Below, in pieces: positions 33,111 to 43,163 of a stretch of 64,000 nucleotides of DNA. The first letter of the stretch is position 1. Each line of letters opens with the position of its first letter. The position numbers and the translations under genes were made by a program. The stretch comes from Kamptonema sp. UHCC 0994. GTDB taxonomy: Bacteria; Cyanobacteriota; Cyanobacteriia; Cyanobacteriales; Microcoleaceae. The notes beneath the pieces are model-generated. The model saw nothing but the letters and a program-made list of their open reading frames with translations, was not told the origin of the DNA and ran no database searches. Location: assembly GCF_029167235.1 (NCBI RefSeq), contig NZ_JARFTR010000171.1, positions 1 to 64,000 on the forward strand, in the 5' to 3' direction.

Positions 33111-36100
33111 ATGTATCAAAATTTGCCAATAAATCTGGGACTCTATAACTTACCGTTCTTGGTTGCTCAAACTCCAACAGAGCAAAGCCTCCAAACTGTA
33201 GAAGATGCGGCGCTGCTTTATTCTGGGCCGCAATTTTTTATCGCCTTGATTGCAGGATTGGTATTGGCCTGCGCCTTCCAATTGCTGCTAACAAACCTTT
33301 CTGTGGCCGCTGGTCTTTCTTACTGGGGGAATCAGTCAAGCGATAGCCACATTTCAGACAGTTCTAGCAGTTCAGTTAACCATATCGGATCAAAAGTGGG
33401 GACTTGGACGCTAGTTACAGTCAGTGTCGCCTTATTTTTCGCTTGCTTGCTGGCCGTGAAACTCAGCCTGATTCGCAGTGTTGGCTTAGGCGCAATTATC
33501 GGCTTAGTTGTCTGGGGAACTTACTTCTCCATGCTGGTGTGGGTGAGTTCCACAACCGTCGGTTCCTTAGTCGGTTCCGTTGTTAATACTGCGACTGCTG
33601 GCTTTCAGGCAATTGTCGGTACAGCGGCCGCCGCCTTGGGTGCGAAAGCTGCTAAAGATCAAGTTGTAAACACAGCTAGAGCCGCCGCTGCTGCTGTTGG
33701 TCACGAATTGGGTAGCGCGATTGACCCCGTGACTATGCGGGAAACAGTAGAAGATTACATAGAAAAACTTAAGCCGCCAGAATTAGATTTAAAGGCGATG
33801 CGGGGGGAATTTGAAAAACTGCTCAATGACCCGCAACTAAAAGCGATCGCGGGGAGTGAAAATCTGCCTAACCTCGACCGTCAAACCCTTGTAGATTTAG
33901 TGAGTTCCCGCACCGACTTATCAAAACGGGATGTTAATAAGATCGTAGACCAATTGCAAGATGCGTGGAAGCAAGTAGGGAAGCAAATGCAGCCCAGCGA
34001 TAGCATTGGTCAATTAGTAGACTATCTCAAGTCGGCAAAACCAGGGGAACTGCTTTCGGATAAACTTTCCAGCCAAATCGAAGGCGCGATCGCCAAAATC
34101 AGCCCCAATCAAGATCAAAATCCCACCATGATGTCCCAAGCGGGCACAATAGCGCTCAACGCCTTGATGGGAGTAGTTTTGGGCCGTACAGACCTTTCCG
34201 ATCTGGATGTGGAAAAAGTCGTCGGTCAACTCAAAGCAGCCAAGGACAAAGTAACCGACCAAGCTGGTAAACTTAATGCTCAGGTGAAAGGCGAACCCGC
34301 TGAACCCTTCAGTCCCATTCGCGCTGACGTAGAAAACTACCTACTTAATGCTTACTCCTGGCAGATGAACCCGCAAACCATAGATCGCGAATTCAGAGAA
34401 GCGCTCTATGACCCCACAGCCGATCCTAGAATAGTTCGTCAGCAGTTAGAGAAACTTAAAAAGTCCTACTTCGAGGAACTACTAGCTAGTAGAGGTGTCT
34501 TTACTCAATCGAAAATTAAAGAAATCGCCAATCAGCTAGAAGACGTGCGGCAAAAAGTTCTGCATACAGTTAGTCTGGCTGAAGAGCAAGAAAAAGCCCA
34601 AGAATTGCGGTTCCGGGTGGAAACTTACCTGAAGTTAACCCCCAAAGATGAACTTACCACCGAAGGTGTTGGTCGCGATTTCAAAGCTTTATTGGAAGAT
34701 CCAGACGCATCTTACGAACACTTGCGCGATCGCCTTGCTGTTTACGATCGCGACACCTTGGTAAAAATACTCAGACACCGTGAAAACATCGGCTGGCACG
34801 AGGTAGATCCGATCGTCAATGAGCTCGAAAGAGCGCGGGATGTGGCTTTAGCAGATGCCAAAGGCCTGCAAGAAGCCGCCCAAACTCGCCTTGATAACCA
34901 ATGGCAAAGGGTGCAGGAATATCTGCGTTCTACGGGCAAAGAAGAACTCAACCCTGAAGGCATCAAACGCGACTTGCAAAAGTTGCTGGATGACCCAGAA
35001 TTAGGAATGTGGGCGCTTAGGTCTAGAGCTTCCCATTTTGACCGCGATACTTTGGTGAAACTGCTATCTCAGCGGTCTGACTTGACTGAAGATCAGGTGA
35101 ATCAAGCGATCGATCAGGTCGAGTCGGCTTGGAATAGCGCACTGCACGCGCCGAAAGCAATTGCAGATAAGGCTAAGGAACAGTACGACTCGACAACGAC
35201 TGCGATCGCAGATTATCTCCGTAATACTGGCAAGGAAGAACTTAACCCAGAAGGGATTAAGCGCGATTTGAGCAAAATGCTCGCAAATCCGAAAGAAGGG
35301 GCCTTAGCAGTACGCGATCGCCTCTCTCACATGGATCGCGACACCCTGGTAAAGCTACTTTCTCAGCGCCAAGATTTAAGCGAAGAGCAAGTTAATCAAG
35401 TCATCGACTCCGTACAAGAAACCATCAGCTACGCCATCAAAGCGCCCCGCCGCTTGGCGAAGCGAGTCCAAGCACAGGCGCAAGATTTCCAAGCTACTTT
35501 GGAAGATTACTTGCGGAACACTGGCAAAGACGAACTCAACCCCGAAGCCATCAAACGCGATTTACAACTATTGTTGCACGACCCCAAAGTAGGCGCTCAG
35601 AGTTTGGGCGATCGGCTTTCTCACTTCGATCGCTCTACCATTGTCGCCCTACTCTCGCAACGACAAGACATTTCCGAAGCAGAAGCTAATCGGATTGTGG
35701 ATCAAATTTTGTCAGTGCGCGACCAATTCGTGCTCCAAATCCAGAAAATACAAGAGCGAGTTCAAGCTGCGATCGACTCAGTTTTAGATAAAATTCGCGA
35801 TTATCTCAACTCTCTAGATCGGCCCGAACTCAACTATGACGGCATCAAACAGGATGTTCGCACCTTATTTGATGACCCGCAAGCGGGGTTTGAAGCCTTG
35901 CGCGATCGCCTCGGCCAATTCAACCGCGATACCCTCGTAGCGATTATCAGTTCCCGCGAAGACATCTCCGAATCCGATGCCAACCGGATCGTAGACCAGA
36001 TCGAACGAGTTCGCAACACTACCCTACAACGGGCCGAACGCTTGCAACAACAAGCCCAACTCCAGTTAGAAAGCATCAAGCGACAAGCTGAGCATCAAGC

Positions 36101-36209
36101 TGAAGAAACCCGCAAAGCAGCCGAAGTCGCCTCCTGGTGGCTATTTTTCACCGCCCTCACTTCTGCGGTAGCATCAGCCGGTGCAGGGGCCTTAGCTGTC
36201 ATCCGTTAG
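33111..36209 (+). CDS. Large membrane protein with about eight tandem helical repeats
   Basis: The 1032-residue protein has an N-terminal membrane region with three hydrophobic segments (around 40-62, 98-118 and 122-146), a long soluble region, and a final hydrophobic helix (WWLFFTALTSAVASAGAGAL). The soluble part contains about eight units of 70-100 residues, each with an FDRDTLVKLLSQR-like block followed by DLSEEQVNQVIDSVQ-like helices; the best kept are units five to eight. A GIKRDLQKLLDDPE-like block precedes each. The region may sit in the cytoplasm tethered at both ends. Similar proteins are sometimes called transporters, but no transporter motif is present and the function is unknown. 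A strong terminator follows. Confidence 0.85.
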   Translation: MYQNLPINLGLYNLPFLVAQTPTEQSLQTVEDAALLYSGPQFFIALIAGLVLACAFQLLLTNLSVAAGLSYWGNQSSDSHISDSSSSSVNHIGSKVGTWTLVTVSVALFFACLLAVKLSLIRSVGLGAIIGLVVWGTYFSMLVWVSSTTVGSLVGSVVNTATAGFQAIVGTAAAALGAKAAKDQVVNTARAAAAAVGHELGSAIDPVTMRETVEDYIEKLKPPELDLKAMRGEFEKLLNDPQLKAIAGSENLPNLDRQTLVDLVSSRTDLSKRDVNKIVDQLQDAWKQVGKQMQPSDSIGQLVDYLKSAKPGELLSDKLSSQIEGAIAKISPNQDQNPTMMSQAGTIALNALMGVVLGRTDLSDLDVEKVVGQLKAAKDKVTDQAGKLNAQVKGEPAEPFSPIRADVENYLLNAYSWQMNPQTIDREFREALYDPTADPRIVRQQLEKLKKSYFEELLASRGVFTQSKIKEIANQLEDVRQKVLHTVSLAEEQEKAQELRFRVETYLKLTPKDELTTEGVGRDFKALLEDPDASYEHLRDRLAVYDRDTLVKILRHRENIGWHEVDPIVNELERARDVALADAKGLQEAAQTRLDNQWQRVQEYLRSTGKEELNPEGIKRDLQKLLDDPELGMWALRSRASHFDRDTLVKLLSQRSDLTEDQVNQAIDQVESAWNSALHAPKAIADKAKEQYDSTTTAIADYLRNTGKEELNPEGIKRDLSKMLANPKEGALAVRDRLSHMDRDTLVKLLSQRQDLSEEQVNQVIDSVQETISYAIKAPRRLAKRVQAQAQDFQATLEDYLRNTGKDELNPEAIKRDLQLLLHDPKVGAQSLGDRLSHFDRSTIVALLSQRQDISEAEANRIVDQILSVRDQFVLQIQKIQERVQAAIDSVLDKIRDYLNSLDRPELNYDGIKQDVRTLFDDPQAGFEALRDRLGQFNRDTLVAIISSREDISESDANRIVDQIERVRNTTLQRAERLQQQAQLQLESIKRQAEHQAEETRKAAEVASWWLFFTALTSAVASAGAGALAVIR

Positions 36210-36234
36210 AAGTTAGACTAGCTAAATCAACTTG

Positions 36235-36263
36235 AAAAAGCCTCTTAGCCGAGAGGCTTTTTT
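36235..36263 (+). terminator. Rho-independent terminator
   Basis: A perfect ten-base stem (aaaagcctct / agaggctttt) with a six-base loop is followed by a T run, 26 bp after the stop of the repeat-containing membrane protein. Confidence 0.93.
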
Positions 36264-36273
36264 CTGTCTTGTA

Positions 36274-36412
36274 TAGCAACCGCCAAGGCGGTTAGGGGCT
36301 AGGGGCTAGGGGCTAGGGGCTAGGGAAAGAAGGGGAAGAAGGGGAAGAAGGGAAAGAAGGGAAAGAAGGGGCGCTTAGGCTAGGGGCTAGGGAAGAAGGG
36401 AAAGAAAGGAAA
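36274..36412. repeat. Composite short-repeat tract
   Basis: A tagcaaccgccaaggcggtt palindrome leads into four copies of ggggcta, then ggaagaag and ggaaagaa units, a second ggggcta block and more ggaaagaa units. It lies in the 560-bp gap before the CHASE4 kinase gene. Confidence 0.85.
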
Positions 36413-36555
36413 GAGAATATAAAGTAAGAGCTTCGTCGCGATCGCCTCCCTGAGCAGTAAATTAGGTTTAAATAGTATGTTAGGTAGATATTAGGTTGGA
36501 TCAAACAAAGTTAAACCCAACGCTAGCTACCACTCTGGTTGAGTAACTAGCGCTC

Positions 36556-36675
36556 TAAGTAGTTGGACATAAATAAACGTAGTCAGTCGTTGCGAGCGAA
36601 GCGAAGCAATCGCAAGGCCTTGAGATTGCTTCGCTCCGCTCGCAATGACATTCTTTATTTTTGTCCAGCTACTTA
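36556..36675. mobile_element. MITE-like element (IS630/Tc1-mariner-type ends) with a palindromic core
   Basis: The ends form an inverted repeat of about 22 bases with two mismatches (taagtagttggacataaa on the left, the mirror of taagtagctggacaaaaa on the right), each bordered by TA. The centre is a long palindrome (cgagcgaagcgaagcaatcg / gattgcttcgctccgctcg) shared with other copies. No protein is encoded. It appears to be a non-autonomous element mobilised in trans. Confidence 0.75.
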
Positions 36676-36796
36676 CCTAACTTACTACTACTTTATTTAA
36701 CTCTCCCTAGGCTGCAACCAAGCTAAATAATTTTCCGCTTCACACTTGATGCTGAGAAAACACAGATAATAAGTCATAGGTCATTGATCACAGATG

Positions 36797-36824
36797 ACTA
36801 ATAACTAATAACTAATAACTAATT
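36797..36824. repeat. Short tandem repeat abutting the kinase start codon
   Basis: Four copies of actaata then a degenerate copy run to the base before the ATG of the CHASE4 kinase. No purine-rich ribosome-binding site is visible between the array and the start. Confidence 0.75.
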
Positions 36825-39800
36825 ATGAATCTTCGCAAAAAAACACTATTAATAATCGGCGCAGCACTCATCAGTTTAATTGTCCTTCTCTGGGCTACTG
36901 CATCAACTATCTTGCTACACGATTTCCATAATTTAGAAGCTCAGTACGTCCGCCAGGATGTAGCGCGGGCTTTGGATGCCCTTGATGACGATCTATCTCA
37001 CCTACAAGCAAGTGCTCAAGACTATGCTGAATGGGATGATACTTACGCCTACCTAAAATCACCTAACGATGAATATATCAAATCAAACTTCGTAGATGCA
37101 ACCTTTATCTACTTAAGACTTAACTTATTACTACTTACCGATAACCAAGGTCAAATAGTATTCAGTAAAGGATTCGACCTAAAAACAGAAACTCAAATAC
37201 CTATTCCAGACAGTATTAAAAAATATCTAACCCCTAACAGCTTCCTCCTTGGTGCAAACAAAGATTCAGCCGACCTCCCCACAAATCCCTCTACCAAAAC
37301 AGGCATAATCCTCCTCCCCGAAGGCCCCGTACTGATTGCTTCTAGACCTATTATCCCCAGCGAAATCGTCGCACCGCCACGCGGAATATTAATTGTAGGG
37401 CGCTACCTCAACGACAATGAAACTAAGCGTTTAGCTGAACTTACACAGTTATCTGTAGATTTTAAATTACCAAGTTTAGATTTTAAATTAGGCCGTGCCA
37501 ATGCCGATGTTTCCGCCGAACACATTTACAAATTACCTGAAAATCTGCGATCGAAAATTGAAAACCTCCAATCCACAGACATACTCATAGAACCCCTGAA
37601 CGACAATTCAGTAGCCGGATACGCCTTAATCCGCGACATCTTCGGCGAACTAGGTTTATTGCTTCAAGTTAACGCACAGCGAGTAATCTACCAGCAAGGT
37701 CAAACTACCTTACGGTTATTTAACTCATCCCTATTATTTCTAGGTATAGTATTCAGCATTTTAACCTTGCTGCTACTAGAAAAATTGGTGCTGTCTCGCC
37801 TGTCAGACTTGAGCACTAGCGTCAGTAGCATTGCTGCAAACGGCAATCTCTCAATGCGCGTCCTGATGCCTGGAAAAGATGAATTATCAAACCTAGCCGA
37901 GACAATTAACGGAATGCTAGAAGCATTGCAGAATTCTCAATTTAAGCGGGTTGAAAGCGAAGATCGCTATCGCTTGATGGCGGAAAACTCTACCGACATG
38001 ATTACCAGACACAACCCCAAAGGGATTTTTATCTACGTTTCCCCAGCCTGTCATGCCTTGCTTGGTTATGAACCCGAAGAAATGATCGAGGGTGTACCCA
38101 ATGATTATTTTCACCCAGAAGACTTAGAAGCGATCGCCAAAGCTCATTCCACAGTTCTTGCACTCCCAGTAACTTACACTGTCACCTACCGCATTCGTCG
38201 CAAAGACGGCCATTATGTCTGGTTTGAAACTACCAGTCGCGCCATCCGCGAACCCAAAACAGGAGAAATTCAAGAAATCATTGGTGTTTCCCGCGACATC
38301 ACCGAACGCAAGCAGAGAGAACAAGAATTGCGAGAAAGTGAATCTTCGATTAGGGCATTGTATCAAGTAACTTCAGCTCCTTATACAGAATTCGATCAAC
38401 GCCTCCAAAACTTACTAGCAATGGGATGCCAACAATTTAACTTAGAATTTGGTATTTTATCTCATATTGAAGGGGACGACTATCGAGTGATTGCCGTTCA
38501 GTGTCCAGACAATTCTATTACTAAAGGGCAAGTATTTGATTTAGAAAAAACCTTCTGCGTTGCTACTGCAATGGCACAAGAACCTCTCTATTTTGAATCT
38601 ATTCGGTTTTCCGGTTTGTCCTTCGCACGCAGCGATCCTGCTTTCAATATCGAAGCTTATATGGGAACGCCGGTCATAGTAGCAAGCTTAGTTTATGGCA
38701 CTTTAAGCTTCTGGAGTTCTAACTCTCTGAACGAACCTTTTAAAGCAGTAGATAAAGAACTTTTAAAACTGATGGCTCAGTGGGTGGGTGGCGAATTGGA
38801 ACGACAGCAAACCGCCATTGATTTGGCGCAAGCACGCGACCAAGCTCTTGCTGCTACTAGGGCAAAAAGTGAATTTTTGGCAACTATGAGCCACGAAATT
38901 CGTACTCCTATGAACGCAGTAATCGGCATGACTGGTTTGCTCCTCGATACTCTACTTACTACTGAGCAGCGAGATTTTGTAGAAACTATCCGCAGCAGTG
39001 GCGATGCTTTGCTGACGCTAATTAATGATATTTTAGATTTTTCCAAAATTGAATCTGGTAAACTTGATTTAGAGGAACATCCCTTCGATCTGCGAAATTG
39101 TATTGAAGAATCTATTGATTTGGTCAGCACTAGAGCTGCGGAAAAAAACCTAGAATTAGCTTATTTAATTGACCCTTCTGTGCCTAGTACGGTCGTGGGA
39201 GATAGCACTAGGTTACGCCAAATTTTAGTTAATTTACTTAGTAATGCAGTTAAATTTACTGCGTCTGGAGAAGTGATAGTTTCAGTTACGGCTCGTAATA
39301 TCCCTGTTTATAATATCAACAATTCTCTGGCGATTAATAGCAATCAAGAACAATTAGTAAGTGCTAACGAACAATTAGGAATTCTTAAACAATACGAAAT
39401 TGTATTTGCTGTCAAAGACACTGGTATTGGTATTCCTCTTAACCGGATGGATCGGTTATTTAAATCTTTTAGCCAGTTGGATTCTTCTACAACACGCCAC
39501 TATGGGGGCACAGGTTTGGGATTGGCAATTAGTAAGCGCTTAGCAGAAATGATGGGCGGCAGAATGTGGGTGGAAAGTATGGGGAGTTTTGCAGGAAATC
39601 CACCAGAAGATTTTCGAGGTTCAATTTTAGATTGGGGTTTGCAAGAAACTAAGGATAATCTCAAAGATTTTGATCGCGAAAATTCCGATAATTTGAAAAC
39701 TAAATTATCCAATTCAAAATCTAAAGGTTCTACTTTTTATTTTACTGTCAATACTCACTGTGATTCCAGTTATTTGAGCTTTGATTTGAATAATATTCAA

Positions 39801-41090
39801 CCTCAATTAGCGGGAAAGCGGCTACTAATTGTAGATGACAATACTACTAATCGCCAAATTCTGACACTACAAGCTCAGTCGTGGGGAATGTTAGTCCGTG
39901 CTGGTCACTCCGGTAGGGAGGCGTTGAATTGGCTATCTCAAAGAGAGCAGTTTGATGTGGCTATTTTAGATAGGCAAATGCCTGAGATGAACGGGTTGAG
40001 ATTAGCGGCGCAAATTCGTCAACAGCCAAACTGCCAAAATTTGCCTTTAATAATGCTGACTTCAATGGGCAAGCAAGATCCTGAGATGTGCGATGATTAT
40101 GAGATTGATTTTGCCGCATTTTTGAATAAGCCGATCAAACAATCTCAGTTGTACAATGTTTTAATTAATATATTTAGCGACCAACCTGTTGTAGATGGAT
40201 GGCTAGGTAAAAAGGGGCAATGTCCGCCTCCAAATACACCTTTACTTGCGGAACAATTTCCCCTGCGGATTCTGTTAGCTGACGACCATTTGGTAAATCA
40301 GAAGGTGGCTTTGCAAATTTTGCAGCGGATGGGTTATCGCGCTGATGTGGCGGGGAATGGTAAGGAAGTTTTAGAGGCTTTGCGCCGCCTGCATTACGAT
40401 GTGGTGCTGATGGATGTGCAGATGCCAGAAATGGACGGTTTGGAAGCTTCCCGCCGGATCTGTGCAGAATGGTCTCCGGGTTCGAGACCTCGAATTATTG
40501 CGATGACGGCGAATGCTATGCAAGGCGATCGCGAAGAGTGTTTGGCTGCGGGGATGGATGACTATGTGAGCAAGCCGATCCGCAAAGCGCAACTTGTGGA
40601 AGCTTTATCCCACTGTCAGCCTTGGGTAGCAGGAGAGCTCTTGAGCGGGGGAGCTCTTGAGCAGGGGAGCGGTAAATCCTTCTCATCTTCCCCATCTTCC
40701 TCACCTTCCCCCTCTTCCTCATCCCCTCCCTGTCTTGATGCGAACATCATAGAGAGCTTACGGGATGTGGAAGCTCTCTATGAGGCGATCGATATTTATC
40801 TAGAAACTGCTCCGAAGTTACTACAAGATATCGGGATTTCTGTAGCGTCAGCAGATACATTGGCTTTGCGGCCAGCCGCTCATTCTTTAAAGTCAATTAG
40901 CGGTACTCTCGGTGCTTTAATTCTATATGAACTCTGTCAAAAACTTGAAATGATGGCCAGAGTTGGTATTAATAATGGTACGCCTTTACCGCTAGAGGCA
41001 GTTACAATTCTTCAGCAAATTGAGGCTGAGTATGAAAGAGTAAAAGAGGCTTTGCAAGTCGAAAAGCAGCGCTCTTATACCACTTCTTAA
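36825..41090 (+). CDS. Hybrid sensor kinase: CHASE4-HAMP-PAS-GAF-HisKA-HATPase-REC-REC-Hpt
   Basis: The 1421-residue membrane kinase starts with a signal-anchor helix (LLIIGAALISLIVLLWATAS) and a periplasmic CHASE4 domain (ASAQDYAEWDDTYAYLKS; about 40-270). A second membrane helix and HAMP follow (near 305-375), then PAS (YRLMAENSTDMITRHNPKG), GAF (about 505-670), HisKA (ATMSHEIRTPMNAVIGMTG), HATPase (DTGIGIPLNRMD, GTGLGLAISK), two receivers with acceptor Asp in AILDRQMPEMNG and VLMDVQMPEMDG, and an Hpt domain with His in RPAAHSLKSISGTLG. It can run a full phosphorelay in one chain. The linker before Hpt is a low-complexity SSPSSSPSPSSSSPP tract. The ligand is unknown. Confidence 0.95.
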   Translation: MNLRKKTLLIIGAALISLIVLLWATASTILLHDFHNLEAQYVRQDVARALDALDDDLSHLQASAQDYAEWDDTYAYLKSPNDEYIKSNFVDATFIYLRLNLLLLTDNQGQIVFSKGFDLKTETQIPIPDSIKKYLTPNSFLLGANKDSADLPTNPSTKTGIILLPEGPVLIASRPIIPSEIVAPPRGILIVGRYLNDNETKRLAELTQLSVDFKLPSLDFKLGRANADVSAEHIYKLPENLRSKIENLQSTDILIEPLNDNSVAGYALIRDIFGELGLLLQVNAQRVIYQQGQTTLRLFNSSLLFLGIVFSILTLLLLEKLVLSRLSDLSTSVSSIAANGNLSMRVLMPGKDELSNLAETINGMLEALQNSQFKRVESEDRYRLMAENSTDMITRHNPKGIFIYVSPACHALLGYEPEEMIEGVPNDYFHPEDLEAIAKAHSTVLALPVTYTVTYRIRRKDGHYVWFETTSRAIREPKTGEIQEIIGVSRDITERKQREQELRESESSIRALYQVTSAPYTEFDQRLQNLLAMGCQQFNLEFGILSHIEGDDYRVIAVQCPDNSITKGQVFDLEKTFCVATAMAQEPLYFESIRFSGLSFARSDPAFNIEAYMGTPVIVASLVYGTLSFWSSNSLNEPFKAVDKELLKLMAQWVGGELERQQTAIDLAQARDQALAATRAKSEFLATMSHEIRTPMNAVIGMTGLLLDTLLTTEQRDFVETIRSSGDALLTLINDILDFSKIESGKLDLEEHPFDLRNCIEESIDLVSTRAAEKNLELAYLIDPSVPSTVVGDSTRLRQILVNLLSNAVKFTASGEVIVSVTARNIPVYNINNSLAINSNQEQLVSANEQLGILKQYEIVFAVKDTGIGIPLNRMDRLFKSFSQLDSSTTRHYGGTGLGLAISKRLAEMMGGRMWVESMGSFAGNPPEDFRGSILDWGLQETKDNLKDFDRENSDNLKTKLSNSKSKGSTFYFTVNTHCDSSYLSFDLNNIQPQLAGKRLLIVDDNTTNRQILTLQAQSWGMLVRAGHSGREALNWLSQREQFDVAILDRQMPEMNGLRLAAQIRQQPNCQNLPLIMLTSMGKQDPEMCDDYEIDFAAFLNKPIKQSQLYNVLINIFSDQPVVDGWLGKKGQCPPPNTPLLAEQFPLRILLADDHLVNQKVALQILQRMGYRADVAGNGKEVLEALRRLHYDVVLMDVQMPEMDGLEASRRICAEWSPGSRPRIIAMTANAMQGDREECLAAGMDDYVSKPIRKAQLVEALSHCQPWVAGELLSGGALEQGSGKSFSSSPSSSPSPSSSSPPCLDANIIESLRDVEALYEAIDIYLETAPKLLQDIGISVASADTLALRPAAHSLKSISGTLGALILYELCQKLEMMARVGINNGTPLPLEAVTILQQIEAEYERVKEALQVEKQRSYTTS
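40620..40735. repeat. Low-complexity repeat encoding the REC-Hpt linker
   Basis: A duplicated gagctcttgagc unit is followed by tcttccccatcttcctcacc-type pyrimidine-rich repeats. These resemble intergenic low-complexity tracts elsewhere in the window but here are translated in frame as LLSGGALEQGSGKSF and a Ser/Pro run. Confidence 0.8.
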
Positions 41091-41094
41091 AAGC

Positions 41095-41250
41095 GAGTTT
41101 CAGGAACTCAGAACGTCCTAACCGCCTTGGCGGTTGCTATACATACTTCTGACGTAACGCCGCCGTTTCGGCGGTGCCCTAACCGCCTAGAAGGCGGCGT
41201 TACGTTCAACAAATAAAGTTGTCCTAACCGCCCTGGCGGTTGCTATACTT
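41095..41250. repeat. Cluster of palindromic repeats between convergent genes
   Basis: Three elements lie between the kinase and thrS genes. 41115-41141 and 41221-41247 are copies of gtcctaaccgcc then ttggcggttgctata (second copy with ctggcgg). 41153-41204 is the GC-rich gtaacgccgcc...ggcggcgttac palindrome. They may act together as a bidirectional terminator. Confidence 0.85.
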
Positions 41251-41261
41251 TTTACTATTTT

Positions 41262-43103
41262 CTAAAAATTGCTGAAATTCACAATTGCCCCCTTCAATCT
41301 ATTAATTACCTCATCAACAGAAATCATTCCCAACTCCCCAGAAGCACGAGTGCGAATACTCAAACTATTTGACTCAACCTCCTTTGCACCCACAATACCC
41401 ATCACGGGAATTTTATCCTTCTCAGCATTGCGAATTAACTTACCCAAACGTTCGCTACTCGCATCCGCCTCAGCACGAATTCCTAATATCCGCATCTTCG
41501 CCGCTACCTCTTGAGCAAAGGGTAAAAAGTCATTACTAACTGGTAATAAACGAGCCTGAATTGGTGCTAACCACACGGGGAAATCACCCGCATATTCCTC
41601 AATTAAAATCCCAATTAATCGTTCTAAAGAACCAAAAGGAGCGCGGTGAATCATTACCGGACGTTTGCGAGTTCCGTCCTCAGCCACATATTCCAAATCA
41701 AACCGTTCAGGTAAGTTATAATCTACCTGTACAGTCCCTAATTGCCACTCGCGATCGAGCGCATCGCTGAAAATGAAATCGAGTTTTGGGCCATAAAAAG
41801 CCGCTTCTCCAATTCCTTCAAAATAATTCATTCCTAAAGTTTCTACAGCGCGACGAATAGCGCCTTGAGATTGCTCCCAAACTTCATCGGAACCCATGTA
41901 TTTATCGGAAGTTGGATCGCGGAAACTTAGTCTCGCTTTGAAGTTCTTTAATTGCAGACTTTTGAATACTGACAGAATTAAATCTACCACGCTCAAAAAT
42001 TCAGCATCCAACTGTTCTGGCGTGACAAATAAGTGGGAATCATCGACAGTAAAGCCGCGAACTCTGGTTAATCCTCCTAATTCTCCCGATTGTTCGTAGC
42101 GGTAAACTGTGCCGAATTCTGCTAACCGCATGGGCAATTCCCGATAAGAACGTAATTCGCTCTTATATATTTGAATGTGGAAAGGACAATTCATCGGTTT
42201 AAGAACAAAACCTTGTTCTGCTTTGGCCGATTCTTCATCCTCTGCCATCATCGGAAACATATCTTCCTTATATTTCTGCCAGTGACCAGAGGTTTTGAAT
42301 AAATCTACTCTGCCAATGTGAGGAGTGACAACGGGTAAATAGCCGCGTTTAACTTGTTCTTGCTTGAGGAAATCTTCTAAAATACTCCGCAAAATTGTAC
42401 CTTTGGGTGTCCACAAAGGCAAGCCTGGCCCGACGACATCGGCAAAAATAAACAATCCTAATTCTTTGCCGAGTTTACGATGATCCCGCCTGATTGCTTC
42501 TTCTTTCCGGCGCTGATATTCTTGTAATTGTTCGGGATTTTCCCAAGCAGTTCCGTAGATGCGTTGCAACTGAGCTTTGGTTTCATCTCCACGCCAATAA
42601 GCACCGGCGACGCTTTCTAATTCAATGGCTTTTGGACTTAATTCGCTGGTATTTTCTAAGTGGGGGCCGGCACATAAATCCCACCATTCATCACCCAAAT
42701 GATAGATGGTAATTGGTTCCGTTAGACCTTCTAAAATTTCCAGTTTGTAAGGCTCGTTAATTTCTTTAATTCGGCGTTCGGCTTCTTCCCGGCTGACTTC
42801 TTCTCGAATTAGAGGCAATTTACGATTGATGATTTTGATCATCTCTTTTTTGATGGATTTCAAATCTTTTTCTGTAAATGCCTCTGGGATGTCAAAGTCA
42901 TAGTAAAATCCGTTTTCAATCCAAGGGCCGATTGTTACTAAAGCTTTGGGAAATAGCTTCTGCACGGCCATTGCCATGACGTGAGAGGTGGTGTGGCGAA
43001 TTTTTTTAAGGGACTCTGACTCGCTGGTGCGAGGAAGGTGGATTTTAGCGGGCTGTTCTGGTGCGGAAAGGGATTCTGGGCTAGACATCGGCTGCTGAAC
43101 CAT
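41262..43103 (-). CDS. thrS: Threonyl-tRNA synthetase
   Basis: The 613-residue class II synthetase charges tRNA-Thr. The N2 editing domain has its zinc-site-like motifs HTTSHVMAMAV and DLCAGPHLENT. The catalytic core has motif 2 (GTVYRYEQSGELGGLTRVRG), the zinc Cys in LKPMNCPFHIQIYKS and motif 3 (PFGSLERLIGILIEE). The anticodon-binding domain (LPVSNDFLPFAQEVAAKMR) ends the chain. The N-terminal TGS domain of the E. coli enzyme is absent, which accounts for the shorter length; a 25-residue disordered leader replaces it. A G/C-skewed tract lies upstream in its promoter region. Confidence 0.97.
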   Translation of the reverse strand: MVQQPMSSPESLSAPEQPAKIHLPRTSESESLKKIRHTTSHVMAMAVQKLFPKALVTIGPWIENGFYYDFDIPEAFTEKDLKSIKKEMIKIINRKLPLIREEVSREEAERRIKEINEPYKLEILEGLTEPITIYHLGDEWWDLCAGPHLENTSELSPKAIELESVAGAYWRGDETKAQLQRIYGTAWENPEQLQEYQRRKEEAIRRDHRKLGKELGLFIFADVVGPGLPLWTPKGTILRSILEDFLKQEQVKRGYLPVVTPHIGRVDLFKTSGHWQKYKEDMFPMMAEDEESAKAEQGFVLKPMNCPFHIQIYKSELRSYRELPMRLAEFGTVYRYEQSGELGGLTRVRGFTVDDSHLFVTPEQLDAEFLSVVDLILSVFKSLQLKNFKARLSFRDPTSDKYMGSDEVWEQSQGAIRRAVETLGMNYFEGIGEAAFYGPKLDFIFSDALDREWQLGTVQVDYNLPERFDLEYVAEDGTRKRPVMIHRAPFGSLERLIGILIEEYAGDFPVWLAPIQARLLPVSNDFLPFAQEVAAKMRILGIRAEADASSERLGKLIRNAEKDKIPVMGIVGAKEVESNSLSIRTRASGELGMISVDEVINRLKGAIVNFSNF

Positions 43104-43163
43104 TGGAGGATTACTACAAATTGGGACTTAATTTGGTTTTACTGCCTCTATCTTAACTAGAGA

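Noticed and set aside
33111-36209. Transporter annotation for the 1032-residue membrane protein
   Set aside because: Only three to four hydrophobic segments and a large repeat domain are present, with no transporter motif.
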